From: Sebastes aleutianus
Lineage: Eukaryota; Chordata; Actinopteri; Perciformes; Sebastidae
Assembly: GCA_916700875.1 (NCBI GenBank)
Contig: CAKAKS010000067.1
Coordinates: forward strand, 25,888,591 to 25,952,590
Direction: 5' to 3'
DNA: 64,000 nucleotides
Shown here: piece after piece, positions 18,901-29,918 of the stretch
Layout of the letters: each line of letters starts with the position of its first letter
Numbering within the stretch: the stretch's first letter is position 1
Translations under genes and position numbers: made by a program
Notes under the pieces: model-generated
What the model saw: the letters and a program-made list of their open reading frames with translations, nothing else
What the model was told of the DNA's origin: nothing
Database searches by the model: none

Positions 18901-21900
18901 GAAGCTGATCTTCTTGCCCTCCTCAAAAGGCCTGGTGGGAATCCTGTGGAGGTATCCATAGCCAATCCCACATCCAAGGCTGGAAAAGGGAGGAAAAACA
19001 AGCTCAACTGACAAACCTAAAAGATGTCATTCTAACACATTAGCCTGGTTCCAGACCACCGAATAACTGTCCATATCTCTGAGCTTTTCAGCAATTTAAA
19101 TAGGCCTGGTGGTGCACATATTGATGGATGTCTCCCCCGGGTGTGTTGGGCAATCAGAACTCTGTGGGCGGGATTAAAATGGGGATGTCACTCATGTTCC
19201 TGGGCTATAAAGCAGAAAAATAAAACTACATCCATGAAGAATAGTGACAGAAAAATAGCCACAAAAATGGCAACGAGCACAGACGAAACGGACATAGCTG
19301 CACAGTTTGTCGTAAGTCGACTTACAGAAAGAACAACTCTTAATTTTAAACCTGCAATAATAACCTATATGACCACTTGAGGGCAGCGGAGACAAGTTCT
19401 TAACACAATATTGACATATTGATGCATTTCCTTCCTCATAAAACATTTTTGAGTATTTTGAATCCATCATTGTTTATTTGCAGTTTTCTTCTTCACTGCC
19501 TTTGCTGGTGTATTGATGCGTATCTTGGCATGTTACTGCCACATTGATCAGTGGAATAGTGTGGAACCTTTGTCAGGAATGTGTTTCATGTCACTTTGAT
19601 GTGTGCAGGCGTCCTAATGCTTGTGCACATGATAAACAAAACAGGGGCCCACTCATACAAAAACAACTCCATAGCTCCATAGTCAGAAACTCCACAGAGA
19701 ACCTTTAAGTTGATGCGGCGAACGTGTTGGCAAAAAGTTGCATATTAAACATATGGCAGTTACATTATCATTAATTTGGGGTCATGTCATGAATGTCAGT
19801 CCAATATTCACTCTCCTTTTAGCTTTGTTTTTGGTCTCTACCAATTCCTGTGGAAAATATCTGGCTCTTTGGCTCCTAAATGCTCCACTATGTTCACCAG
19901 ATAGTCGCTAACTGTGCCCATTGCCTTTTTGATGCTGACCAGGTAGGGTATAGTGGATTTGTTATCTCAGTACCTGTACAATGACAATAAAGTTGAATAG
20001 AATCTAATCCTTTAGAGTTTTTACACTGAAAACAGCTTCCTGCTTCTGCCTAAAACAAGTGAGAGTGAACCAAAAGAGTAAAGTTGCAGGCCAGACAGCT
20101 AAACAATGAGCCAAAACTCCCTATAAAGTCACGTAAAGCCGAGTGGAACTGCAGATTCGGGTGATAAGCAACCCCTATTCACATTGCATAATGTTTTCAC
20201 ACAGACGTCATTTGATTTTATCATTATAAAAATATTTATTATAGCTGCTTTATATCAACATATTAAGTCGATCATCATGGAAAACGTTAAGGGAACTGCT
20301 CGTAGCAACCGCTGCCACAGCTTCCATGCCAGTGTCTGGTACATGGATACGTCACTCACAACTGATTACTTAAAACAAAACAAAAGTCTGTTTTACCTGC
20401 CCTCTCCTCCCCAGGCACTGTTAGGTGTGATGATCACTTCTCTGCAGTTGTCAGTGTCTGTGTTGTACACATAGAGCTTCAATCCTTTCCCCTCGTGGCT
20501 TTCTATCAGAGAGAACAGGTCCTCTGACTGCAGATAAAGTCACAGAGAGGTGGAGAAGGTGGAGAAGGTGGATAAAATTAGAAGACACACACAATCACTA
20601 TCACTATCATTATCATTATCAGGTGTAGAATGTGCAGGAGTGACAGTTGCAAGGACCTAAAGTGCTGATAAACTACCTCATTCATAACAGTGTCGGCTCC
20701 AATGATGTAGTCAGTGTGCGGCCGCAAGCCGGCGAGGGCTGCTGGGGAATTAGGCTCTACTTCCTGTTAAAGAGAGAGGGGTGGAGAATAAGTAAACATT
20801 GTGCCACATTAAACAATACAATGCAGACTAGAATTTGGGGTTACTTACCAGTACATGCCAAACATTCTCATTGGCCCCCTCAAAGCTGCAGAAACGAATG
20901 GAGACGCCGAGCAAGCCCTGGCCCCCCCACAGGTTGCTGGGCGTGACTGTAGACTCCCGCAGCTCCAGGGTCTTTGAGGAGTAAACCAGCATCTTAACTG
21001 GTTTCTCCACACTGGCTTTCAGCAAGTCTTTTAAGGTGTCATTGTCCTTGTTCTGTAGAAAAGAGAAGGAAGAAGAGCAGAGAAGCAACCATGAAACATG
21101 CAGTCCCTTATGGCTTATATTTGGTCCTGCTAGATAGAGTTGCTAGATTTTCCTTACCAGTCTGGTGTTGTTGATGGAGACGATAAAGTCAAAGAAAGGC
21201 TCCAGTCCTGCTCGGTGTCCTGGCGAGTTCTCCTGAACCTGCACAAAAATGAGATAAAAACCTGAGTTGCTGCTTGACTGCAAAGATTGTAGGTCAACCC
21301 CTTGAGAAACTCAATGAATCAGCCTATCATAATGACATCTTAAGGCTGGCTAACACCATCGTCTCTGACCCCAACCATGTTTTGAACAGTGAATATGAAT
21401 TGTTACCATCAAATCTGAGATTCAGGGTTCCACGATTTAATAAGGTTAGACTGAAGAAGCACTCTTTTGTACACCAGTCAATCCTAAAACTAAATATGGA
21501 GCCTAATCCCAGATCAAATGTACGTTGAAGAGCCCTGAATATTCATCTTCTGTGATTGTAATGTTTAAATGTATGTATCCTTGTTTCTTGTCTTTGTCCT
21601 TTCTGTGATGTTGCAAATGGAGCTGCTGTGATGCAGAAAACATTTCAGACCTGCCTGACAATAAAGTATTATCGTATCGTAAACATGTCGCTTTATGCAT
21701 TTAATTGAATGTATTGTTCATAAAGAGCATCAAAGACACTCTGCACACACACAAAGCATAACAGGTTGGACCTGAGCTAATCAACACAGGAGAGGGATGG
21801 GTCTTCAGAGGCTTCAAATAAGCTATACTTGTGTGCATCTTAGCTTCTAACGTTATCACTTAACGTTTCTAATAATTCACGTCTGGATGATGGAATAGGA

Positions 21901-23122
21901 CATCAACGGTCCAGTGTTAGCTTTCTACTAGAGCTGTCTTAGTCCAACATGTAGCAAAACAAGGGAGAAGAAGCAGCAACAGAAGCAGCCTGGCAGCTGT
22001 CATTCAGTGCAGCTAGCCAGCGTTAGCTACATAGCTAGCTTAAGCTACATAGCTAGCTTTGGCTAGCTCCAACAGTGATGCTTAGCTTCTTAATAAACAT
22101 AATTTAATTAATTAACATTCAGACATGAACAGAAAACATAACAAGAAGCTATATACGGTTCTGACACAACTCAAAAACACACAACATCTTTTTTTCTGGC
22201 ATTGTGTTGCTGTTTTCCAAACGGACAGCTAACATGCTAACATGCTAACAGCTAGCAGCTAACATGCTAACAGCTAACAGCTAACATGCTAACAGCTAGC
22301 AGCTAACAGCTAGCAGCTAACAGCTAACATGCTAACAGCTAGCAGCTAACAGCTAGCAGCTAACAGCTAAAAGCTAAGAGCTAGCAGCTAACAGCTAGCA
22401 GCTAACAGCTAAAAGCTAAGAGCTAGCAGCTAACAGCTAGCAGCTAGCAGCTAGCAGCTAGCAGCTAACAGCTAGCAGCTAACAGCTAGCAGCTAACAGC
22501 TAAAAGCTAAGAGCTAGCAGCTAACAGCTAACAGCTAACAGCTAGCAGCTAGCAGCTAGCAGCAGGCTAACAGAAGCTAATAGAAGCTAACAGAAGCTAA
22601 TAGAAGCTAACAGAAGCTAATAGAAGCTAACAGAAGCTAATAGCAGCTAATAGCAGCTAATAGAAGCTAATAGAAGCTAATAGAAGCTAACAGAAGCTAA
22701 TAGAAGCTAACAGAAGCTAATAGAAGCTAACAGAAGCTAATAGAAGCTAACAGAAGCTAATAGAAGCTAACAGAAGCTAATAGAAGCTAATAGCAGCTAA
22801 TAGCAGCTAATAGCAGCTAATAGAAGCTAATAGAAGCTAATAGAAGCTAATAGAAGCTAATAGCAGCTAATAGCAGCTAATAGCAGCTAATAGCAGCTAA
22901 TAGAAGCTAATAGAAGCTAACAGAAGCTAACAGAAGCTAATAGCAGCTAATAGAAGCTAATAGAAGCTAATAGCAGCTAACAGAAGCTAACAGAAGCTAA
23001 CAGAAGCTAACAGAAGCTAACAGAAGCTAACAGAAGCTAATAGCAGCTGTATAACTCACCCGGAGGACGTGGTAGCCCTCTGAGCCTCCTCCTGGTATCT
23101 CCACACTCTGCGCTCCTCCCAT
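15951..23122 (-). CDS. gorasp2: Golgi reassembly-stacking protein 2 (GRASP55), 10 coding exons
   Basis: Peripheral Golgi membrane protein that tethers medial/trans cisternae. Exons in gene order: 23122-23060, 21238-21158, 21052-20849, 20763-20677, 20527-20397, 18979-18847, 18336-18213, 17398-17291, 16699-16586, 16216-15951; phases join to about 436 residues (human 452). Starts [13 protein letters not shown], keeping Gly2 for N-myristoylation. Two tandem PDZ-like GRASP domains follow: [16 protein letters not shown] with [14 protein letters not shown], and [19 protein letters not shown] with [17 protein letters not shown]. After DGFTE comes the Pro/Ser/Thr-rich regulatory tail (VPTVPLLP-type repeats) ending TETTLTS. 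The ninth exon has two usable donors 6 bases apart (end 16586 or 16592), adding or dropping two residues. The long second PDZ (not GRASP65-like) and the position beside tlk1/gad1 support GORASP2. Confidence 0.96.
17486..18126. mobile_element. Non-autonomous hAT-type transposon (641 bp) in a gorasp2 intron
   Basis: Ends TAGGGATGACTCGA (left) and, reverse complemented, TAGGGATCTCACGA (right). Flanks GCTTTTCC at 17478-17485 and GTTTTTCC at 18127-18134 agree at 7 of 8 bases, an eroded hAT-type 8-bp duplication. No transposase. Confidence 0.75.
19030..19480. repeat. Probable dispersed repeat in gorasp2 intron
   Basis: Begins with a typical fish repeat-like phrase (TTAGCCTGGTTCCAGACCA) and ends near ACCACTTGAGGGCAGCGG. 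An ATG-led reading frame ([14 protein letters not shown]) is too short to call a gene. No second copy in the window, so the call is weak. Confidence 0.3.
19840..20015 (+). mobile_element. LINE 3' tail fragment
   Basis: Ends CTGTACAATGACAATAAAGT followed by TTGAATAGAATCTAATCC, the kind of 3' terminus seen in fish L2/CR1-type LINEs. No coding part recognised. Confidence 0.35.
21274..21682 (+). mobile_element. LINE 3' end: C-terminal piece of a retrotransposon polyprotein
   Basis: In gorasp2 intron 2 a plus-strand frame reads ...[16 protein letters not shown] then [20 protein letters not shown], ending KLN, followed by a 3' UTR and the terminal ACAATAAAGTATTATCGTAT. This resembles C-termini of fish non-LTR retrotransposons (from memory). 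It is 5'-truncated, as is usual for LINE insertions, and is not part of gorasp2 (opposite strand). Confidence 0.6.
22225..22565. repeat. GCTAAC/GCTAGC minisatellite in gorasp2 intron 1
   Basis: Mixed 7-base units of AGCTAAC, AGCTAGC and AACATGCTAACAGCTAGC types repeated across about 340 bp. Non-coding; adjoins a second, more regular array. Confidence 0.95.
22566..23046. repeat. 10-bp-period minisatellite (YAGMAGCTAA)n in gorasp2 intron 1
   Basis: About 48 consecutive units of TAGAAGCTAA, CAGAAGCTAA or TAGCAGCTAA with no visible change of register. The array ends about 15 bases before the donor of gorasp2 exon 1 on the minus strand, so the transcript enters it almost immediately after the first coding exon. 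Confidence 0.95.
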
Positions 23123-23285
23123 GGTTCACCTCTTTGTAGGGTTTACTGTCAGCTTGTTGTCCAGCAGCAGCAGATGATGAGAGATACCTGAACTCTTCCA
23201 CTCACACTCTCACCGGGTACACGTCGCCACACGGCTAGCTGGCTGCTGCGCATGCGCCGTTACGTGGCAGGAAGTAACGCCTTTT
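23123..23285 (-). promoter_or_regulatory. gorasp2: Probable gorasp2 core promoter / 5' UTR with NRF1-like and ETS-like sites
   Basis: Upstream of the gorasp2 ATG, TGCGCATGCGCC at 23247-23258 matches the palindromic NRF1 consensus, and CAGGAAGTAA at about 23268-23277 matches an ETS/GABP core. No TATA box is evident. This arrangement is usual for TATA-less housekeeping promoters and fits a ubiquitous Golgi protein. Start site not visible. Confidence 0.55.
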
Positions 23286-23419
23286 AGAAACGTTTGCAAT
23301 TTAAATAAAAGATTTATTTTTAATTCAAAGAGCTCGTTAAAATCAAAGTGTAGAGTCGACACAAAAGGAAGAATAAAACACAAGGGTTGTATTTACAAAT
23401 TATTTCAGACAGGTTTTTA

Positions 23420-24062
23420 ATATTTTTATAAGATAAGATAAGATATTCCTTTATTAGTGGGGACATGTGCACAGTGTACAGCAGCAAAGGGGAGAGTGCA
23501 AAAATAAGATGCATCAGCTAACACTGTAAAAAAAAAAAAGAGATAAACAAAGTGTAACAAAATATGAACCATTTAAATAGAAGGAAGTATAAAAAATAGG
23601 AGCAGCATATACAGTATTGACAATAAACAGACTATTAACAAAATTGCACAAGTGGAAAATGATATTGCACAGTGAGAATGAAATGAAATTCCACCTGAAA
23701 ATATCAGGTTATTGTCAGTGTTTTGGTGTGTAAGTGTAAGTGGTCTACTGGGAGCTGTTGGTTGTGGAGTCTGACAGCTGCAGGAAGGAAGGACCTACGA
23801 TAGTGCTCCTTCACACACTTTGGGTGGAGCAGCCTGTCGCTGAAGGAGCTCTTTAGTGCTGAGATGGTGTCCTGCATGGGGTGGGAGTCGTTCTTCATCA
23901 TGGATGACATCTTAGCCATCATCCTCCTCTCTCCCACCACCTCCACTGTGTCGAGGGGGCATCCCAGGACAGAGCTGGCCTTCCTGATTACTCTGTTTAG
24001 TCTCTTCCTCTCTGCAGCCGAGATGCTGCTGCCCCAGCAGACCAGCAGACCAGCAGACCCCT
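23420..24062 (-). mobile_element. LINE 3' end (C-terminal reverse-transcriptase polyprotein fragment)
   Basis: Minus strand reads SAAERKRLNRVIRKASSVLG, then LDTVEVVGERRMMAKMSSMM, then SHPMQDTISALKSSFSDRLL and FLPAAVRLHNQ, followed by a 3' UTR ending in short ATCTT-type repeats (AAGATAAGATAAGATA on plus). This resembles the C-terminus common in fish L2/CR1-class LINEs. 5'-truncated, between gorasp2 and gad1. Confidence 0.65.
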
Positions 24063-24254
24063 AGAGCCTAATTTTGACACCATTTATCACCATTCACCCT
24101 ACTTGAACAGTCTATTCTTAAACCACTATGATTTATAAATTTATATCACAATTGAAGTTATAAACTAACATTATGCCACATTAGAACACCAGACAAATCT
24201 GCAAACTCTCAGTCTGTAGCCTAACTTACCTTTGGTTGTTTTCCTCCGGTCTGA

Positions 24255-24400
24255 GAAATCTTGCAGATGTCATTAGGAGCACCGGAGGACACAGAGGAAT
24301 GTGATCTTTTTCAGATTACCTGTCTCATGCACTACTGTCAGGTTAGTGACCGTTGTATAAAATTAACTTTTTTTAATCATATTAAGCATGACTGTGCAGA
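24255..24400. repeat. Dispersed repeat family B, copy 1 (single ACCGGAGGAC unit)
   Basis: Shares CAGATGTCATTAGGAGCACC and TTTTTCAGATTACCTGT with a second copy at 36270-36440. Here the 10-mer ACCGGAGGAC occurs once (24281-24290). Confidence 0.7.
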
Positions 24401-24828
24401 CAGAGAGTCGCCACCAGAGGGCGGTGGCACTACATCACATCCTCATTGCTGATCTCACTGTAGAGATCTTGAGCTTCACTCCATAACCCCCCTCCTCTTT
24501 GATATTTGTATGCGCTCCATGTAAATGTAACCAGTGCCTTTGTTATAAAATTGTGGCTTAGGGAGGCTGAATCACATCGTACTCGTAGGTTAATAGAGGC
24601 AAGAAAAGAGGAGAGAGATGGGGGGAAATTAAGAAAAATACAAAGGCAAGGGGGGAGCAAATGAAAGAAAAGAGTAATTGAGTATAGGGGAGAAGAGAGG
24701 AGAGAATAAAGGAGAGAAGGAGCTGATAGGAGGGGAGGGCTTCACGCTGGAGAACAGCCAATCCGACCCGACACTCAGCTGGGGGCCAAACAAAGCCTCC
24801 TCGAGGATGATTAGGCAGAGAGGCAATA

Positions 24829-24830
<2 letters not shown>

Positions 24831-24881
<51 letters not shown>
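24831..24881. repeat. (GT)n microsatellite
   Basis: About 25 GT units downstream of gad1. Confidence 0.97.
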
Positions 24882-24882
<1 letters not shown>

Positions 24883-25004
24883 TTACTGATACAGGCAGTT
24901 CAGAGGCAGAGTGGTATACTTTGGACAAAAATTAAATGTCTGTAATTTCCTGAAGAGTGCAGTTTGTAGACTGCAGAGAAAAATGGTTGTTTCAAAGACA
25001 TATA

Positions 25005-25007
<3 letters not shown>

Positions 25008-25069
<62 letters not shown>
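25008..25069. repeat. (GT)n microsatellite
   Basis: About 30 GT units just beyond the inferred gad1 poly(A) site. Confidence 0.97.
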
Positions 25070-25071
<2 letters not shown>

Positions 25072-25089
25072 CAATAAGTCAGACTCACT

Positions 25090-26937
25090 TTTCCCTTTAA
25101 TAAACTTTATTAAAGATCTTTTTTCCGAGATGGTATGATTCGGTTAAAGTGCCTCCTGGGAAACGTTCCCTTACAGCTGGCTTAATCCAAAAACCAGATT
25201 GGTCACATACAGGAGTCATTTGGCCACAGACAGCACATAGATTACCTTAAATATGATTTATGCAATATTGTGCCATTCACATAATGGTCCCTAGATACCG
25301 TAAATACTTTGTTAACATAAGTCTTATAATATAATACTGCCATAGTACACGTCCATTTACAATGGAAGAAAGAAAGGTGAACATTGTGCAAAGACACAAA
25401 CAGGAACTCTTTATACAAGATATCCCATTGAGTTCCTGTTAACACTGAGAATACAGGTAATATGTATTACAATTAATATATACTATATTACAGTAAATGC
25501 ATTAGGATTCAGACGGATACAACAATACTTTCTTCCCAGTCTCAAGAGGAGAGTACATTCTCACATCCTTGTGCTATTCTCTAAAATGAAAGACCGGCAC
25601 GACTGCCAGAGGGTTATATAGACTTCATTCTTAATCTCATCAGAAGGCCAGTCAGTCGTCTCAAAAACATTCGGTCAAAAAGACTCACAATCACAGAAAG
25701 AAACACACTATAGAAATTGCATCGCAGTCGAGGGGTCAATAATAATACTATAAGTAAGGTCACGTTATACAAACACCTATAATAATCTATAAGAAGTTCT
25801 ATATGAAGGACGATGGATTGCTCTGTTCCCGATTCGCTTTCTTTGGCTGACGAAAAATCACTATAAATAAACTTTACTCAAGTTCCCGTGATTACATTTA
25901 CAAATGTATTACCATGTAATACACATAAAGATACATTTACAATAAAATACCTGAATCTGCAAACAGTGGAAATGCAATAAATATCTGTTCTTATATCATC
26001 AAATATTCATCTTTTAAACAATGTTATAAACACATATCACGTGATTGCATGAAACAAGACAACGAGCCAGCGTTTTTTTACAAGTTAAAAGTTGTCACAG
26101 ACTTCGGGATAGCTGTGGACGTTTTTAAATCTTAAACTTCTACAAGGGAAAATATTGCAGACTGTAGATCAGTTGCTGGAGGTTTTCTAAAAAACCTTCT
26201 CAGCCTTAACACGCATGGTGTGCACAGTAGGTCATAATAATAAGCTTATTTTTTAACACAGTGCTAGCTTAAAATACACGACAGGATACACTCAGTGTGC
26301 CACATGCACACTTGCACACACATTCACACACACACACACACACACACTGGTTCAGGGGACACTGGTTTAGGTTGGTGCAGATTAAATAGCCTATATGTAC
26401 AGCTGAAAGCACCATGATTCAATTTTGCGTAGCAAATGTATGATACAGCAGAATAATTCTATGATAGTTTGTTATATTTTCATCTGTGCTTTTCTCCCTT
26501 TCAGTGTTTGACCACACGCACACACTCAGGCGCACGCACACACACAGAAAGACAAACTACATTGGACGAGAAACTAGATTAAACACACACACATTACAAG
26601 ATTCCACAGCACACACATACGTTAGAGCATGTTTGTCGTACCTGGAGCTTTCAGATACTTACAGTAGTACTTATATTTATATTATCTAGAGGAGGAACTA
26701 TGTGGGACGAGTAAGACACTCAAAGTCTCTCTCATTGCTTCTCTTCGGTTGGAGAAACAGTCAGAATGCTTCAGACAGAGATAGACTGGATAGAAAGAAC
26801 CTAAAACAAAGTCCTATCATTATTCTGTCTGCAGCACTGTGAATGTTTCGCCTCATCGGCGTTGGAAATACAACAGATAGATAGAAGACTGCAGGTTCGC
26901 CCTCCGGCCACCAGAGCAGCGGTGACCTGATGGGGAT
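25090..26937 (-). other. gad1: gad1 3' UTR with poly(A) signal
   Basis: From the gad1 stop (26938) the minus strand runs about 1.8 kb without a plausible exon to AATAAA at 25106-25111, the first such hexamer seen downstream of the stop. AT-rich with a (CA)n run near 26323-26346. The length is inferred from the signal. Confidence 0.6.
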
Positions 26938-29887
26938 CTACAGGTCTTGACCGAGCCTCTCGATCTCATCGATGAGGAAGTCGAGGTCGGACTGGGTGGC
27001 CGCCAGGTTGGAGACGACCATACGGAAGAAGTTGACGTTTTTGCCCTGAGGCTGGTAGCCCACCATGGTGGTCCCTGACTCCATCATCAAGGCCTTGATC
27101 TTTGGTGCCACCTGGTGGAGTAAAAAAGAGAAGAAAAGAATAGAGATTAATTGCAGTTTTATTAGGAGTCTCTAATAGGAGTCTGCTGTCAGAGTTGCCA
27201 AGTCCGCTTATTAAAGCGACTTTGGGCTTGTTTTACTGATAAGTTGCTTACAAATATTGGTAGTCAGTTGGTTTTACATTTGGAAAATGTAAAGTTGCAA
27301 GCTAAAAATGAAATAAAATGTTAAACTTTTGTAAGGTTAGTTTAGTTTTAGTTTAAGTTTAAGTTACACGCTAAAAGTGGATGCAATGTTCAAGTTCTTT
27401 AAATTTTGAATGCAAATATAATATAATAGATGCAAAAAATGCAATGCAAAATAAATTAATATATATATATATGAATGGATCAAATGGCCGCCTCTCTCTC
27501 TCATATTGTGGTAGGTAAGGTCGCTTGTTTTAGGCATTTTTGGGTCTACAGAAACAAGCCCAAAAGAAGCACTTCTGGGCTTGCTTCTGTAGACCTGGTC
27601 GCTTGTTTCTCTCACGAGATCTGGCAACACTGTCTGCTATATCATTGGTTGTAAGAATAAAAAAGAAGGGTAAACATGAAAGCTGATACGTGGAGGTATC
27701 TGAAATTGATGCTTTTACTTTTTATTTTATTTCTATTTTTTTATTTAACTGGGACAATACATCTATTGCGCCAGATATGGCTAAAAGCTAATTTCCATCT
27801 GAAGCCCATGCGTGCAGCGCAGACAACTAGTGATGAAATAAAAACTAACAGTCATTGACAGGTGTCTTACCCTGTGGAGTTTTTCTCGCCGCTCCTCACC
27901 GTCAGGCATGCCTCTCAGGCTGGGTGGGATGTACCAGAAGCAAACATTGGTGTGCTGCGGCTGCAGACAGAAATGAACACAGTTAAAGGGACAGTGTGTA
28001 AGATGTGGTGACATCTAGTGGTGTGGTTGCAGGTTGCAACCAACTGAGTACCCCTCCGCTCACTCCTCCCTTTTCCAAGACTGCGGTAATGTGAGCTGCC
28101 AAGTGTAAATCCTTGGTAACGCAGTTCGCCTCGCTCAAAGGTCATCCTTACCATAATAACACTACTTTAGGAGCAACAGAAGTCAGTCGGCGGCTGGCGG
28201 TACCACGGTTTTGCACTCTGTTTGTCACATTGTCGCAGTTTCACAAGTGAGTCGGAGAACTACGGTGGCATTCAGGTAATGTAAAAACTTGGCGGACTCC
28301 ATGAAGAGGACCCGCTCCCTATGTAGATATGAAGGGCTCATTCTAAGATAACGAAAACACAACCGTTTTTAGAAAAAATAGTTATGAATATTATATTTCA
28401 TTTCTGCTAATAGATCCCCTTAAATGCTACACACTGGACCTTTAACACACAAACACGCCTCAAGAACTTTTTTTCATTTACACCAAACAACAAAAAAAAG
28501 AAGAAATATAGGTAGAGGAAAGAGAGCAAGAGGAAAACTGTGATAGAGAAGAGTTACAATTATAAAGTATTAATATAATATTAATTACAGCTTATTAAAC
28601 TAACTGAAAACTGAACACTGAATTGTCCTAAGTGATAAATAACCATGACGGAATAGAAAATTAGAGAAGCTCACCACTCCATCAAACACCATCTGATATC
28701 CCTCCCTGTTCTTGATCTTGTTGTACAGGTACTGAGACAGGTCCAAACACTTGTCAATGTGCTGCTCAAACCCGATGGTGCCCTGCAGGGTAAAAACAAA
28801 CAAGTCTGTCAGGCACTAATTACAACAATAAAGCTACAGCATCTGCTGCACCACTACAATTCCTATCGGCGTGAAGACATTTTTATTCACCTTGGCCTTC
28901 CACATGAGCCAGAACTTAAAGATGTCGACGTGTCGGCCACACTGGATCGCCATGTCCCCCGTGTCGTAGGTGACGTCGTACTGTTTGTCTGGTTGGAACA
29001 GGTAGCCGGCACACATGGAGTTACAGCCAGCCAGGACTCCCTACAGACACACATAAAGTACACACACACATTGTTAAACTTGTGCCCACGGTATGTTAGT
29101 AGGACTTTCACAGACTGCTGGTACTACAAAAGGTTACATTAATATGACCATGTAATATATATAGGGCTGTCAAAGTTAACAGGATAATACAGCATTAACG
29201 CACATTTGTTTTAACGCCACCAATTTCTTTAACGCATTAACGCAACTTACAATTTTTAGGTTGTAGCTGTCTCAGTTTTAAAGCTAGAGTAAACGAAGGA
29301 GGCTAAATAACGCTCCAAACTTACGATAAATTTTGGCGAGGAAAAACTGCCATGGCTTTTTTCACTTTATGATAATCATAAAGTGGGCATAGTCATAGTC
29401 AAGTCAGCACACTGACACACTGACAGCTGTTGTTGCCTGTTGGGCTGCAGTTTGCCATGTTATGATTTGAGCATATTATTTATGCTAAATGCAGTACCTG
29501 TGAGGGTTTCTGGACAATATTTGTCATTGTTTTGTGTTGTTAATTGATTTCCAATAATAAATATATACATACATTTGCATAAAGCAGCATATTAACCCAC
29601 TCCCATGTTGATAAGAGTATTAAATACTTGACAAATCTCGTTTTAAGGTACATTTTGAACAAATAAAAAAATAATTTTTGATTAATCGCGATTAGCTACG
29701 GACAATCATGAGATTAATCTTGGTTAAATATTTTAATATCTAAACAGATACTATGTATTGTGATCATTTTCAAAGAGAATGACTCGTCATAACAATAATC
29801 CAGGTACAAAGCGCAGAACACAAATAAAACCTTCAAAATACGGTGTTTAACTGGTTAAAAAACTTCTGGAAATGTTTCAATTGTGTG

Positions 29888-29918
<31 letters not shown>

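Noticed and set aside
22225..23046. Possible CRISPR-like array
   Set aside because: Units are contiguous 7- and 10-mers with no unique spacers, and the genome is eukaryotic.
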